NCBI GenBank assembly: GCA_015222055.1 | Contig: JADFUR010000020.1 | Span: 1-64,000, forward strand | DNA: 64,000 bases | Reading direction: 5' to 3' | Origin: Bacteroidota bacterium | Lineage (GTDB): Bacteria; Bacteroidota; Bacteroidia; Bacteroidales; B39-G9 | Part shown: positions 63,978 to 64,000 of the stretch, in pieces | How positions within the stretch are numbered: position 1 is the stretch's first letter | Layout of the letters: each line of letters opens with the position of its first letter | The notes under the pieces: generated by a model | The model's input: the letters and a program-made list of their open reading frames with translations, nothing else | Told to the model about the DNA's origin: nothing | Databases searched by the model: none | Program-made: the position numbers and the translations under genes

Positions 63978-64000
63978 AAAAAAAAGGCTATAAAAGCCTT
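63978..64000 (-). terminator. Terminator of a gene beyond the right edge
   Basis: AAGGCT (63984-63989) and AGCCTT (63995-64000) form a stem that, read on the minus strand, is followed by an eight-T run. It indicates that a minus-strand gene ends just outside the window; the stem may extend further. Confidence 0.6.

Overview
The window is a low-GC chromosomal segment of a member of the Bacteroidota, most likely a Bacteroidales or Marinilabiliales-type anaerobe. Three things support this. Many genes are preceded by the phylum-specific -7 element TAnnTTTG rather than an E. coli-type -10. A secreted protein carries a T9SS type A sorting domain. The gene set is typical of the phylum: purH-mreBCD-mrdA-rodA, archaeal-type ProS, a GIN-domain lipoprotein, OMPP1/FadL-type porins and a BlaI/M56 pair. 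An aldehyde:ferredoxin oxidoreductase fits an anaerobic lifestyle. I found no rRNA, tRNA or CRISPR array.

Positions 1-4.2 kb are accessory and decayed. They hold a HigBA-like toxin-antitoxin pair whose toxin gene has an in-frame TAA, an RluA-type pseudouridine synthase, a group II intron remnant abutting an IS1182-type transposase remnant, and a stand-alone DEAD-box domain. From 4.2 to 15 kb come an outer-membrane/lipoprotein pair, proS, a conserved hypothetical gene broken by one TAA, a YibE/F protein, a lipoprotein alkaline phosphatase and an SLC12-like transporter. From 15 to 22.7 kb come tilS, an IS5-type transposase remnant, the AOR-MoaD-ThiF group (tungsten/molybdenum cofactor enzyme with its sulfur-carrier genes), a membrane/coiled-coil accessory protein and miaA.

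From 22.8 to 37 kb lie envelope and sensing genes: an OM protein, a 41-residue lipoprotein not previously obvious as an ORF, an O-antigen-ligase/TPR fusion, a nitroreductase, a BamA/TamA-like protein, a YfiR-like protein followed by a HAMP-GAF-PAS sensor, a LuxC-type acyl-CoA reductase, a 1000-residue T9SS-secreted beta-propeller protein and a GIN-domain lipoprotein. From 37.3 to 48.6 kb is housekeeping: gapA, rlmD, a Crp/Fnr regulator, then purH and the cell-shape operon mreB-mreC-mreD-mrdA-rodA.

From 48.8 to 54.3 kb a minus-strand operon encodes a 1377-residue protein followed by a second, divergent GAPDH. The large protein has PPDK-type ATP-grasp and phosphohistidine domains at its C-terminus, no PEP/pyruvate barrel, and about 870 residues I do not recognise. 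I regard this pair as the strongest candidate for an undescribed system. The rest contains blaI-blaR/M56-TonB behind a clear double operator, two TPR proteins, a KamA-like radical SAM enzyme, a deoxynucleoside kinase and a prolyl oligopeptidase flanked by inverted copies of a palindromic repeat.
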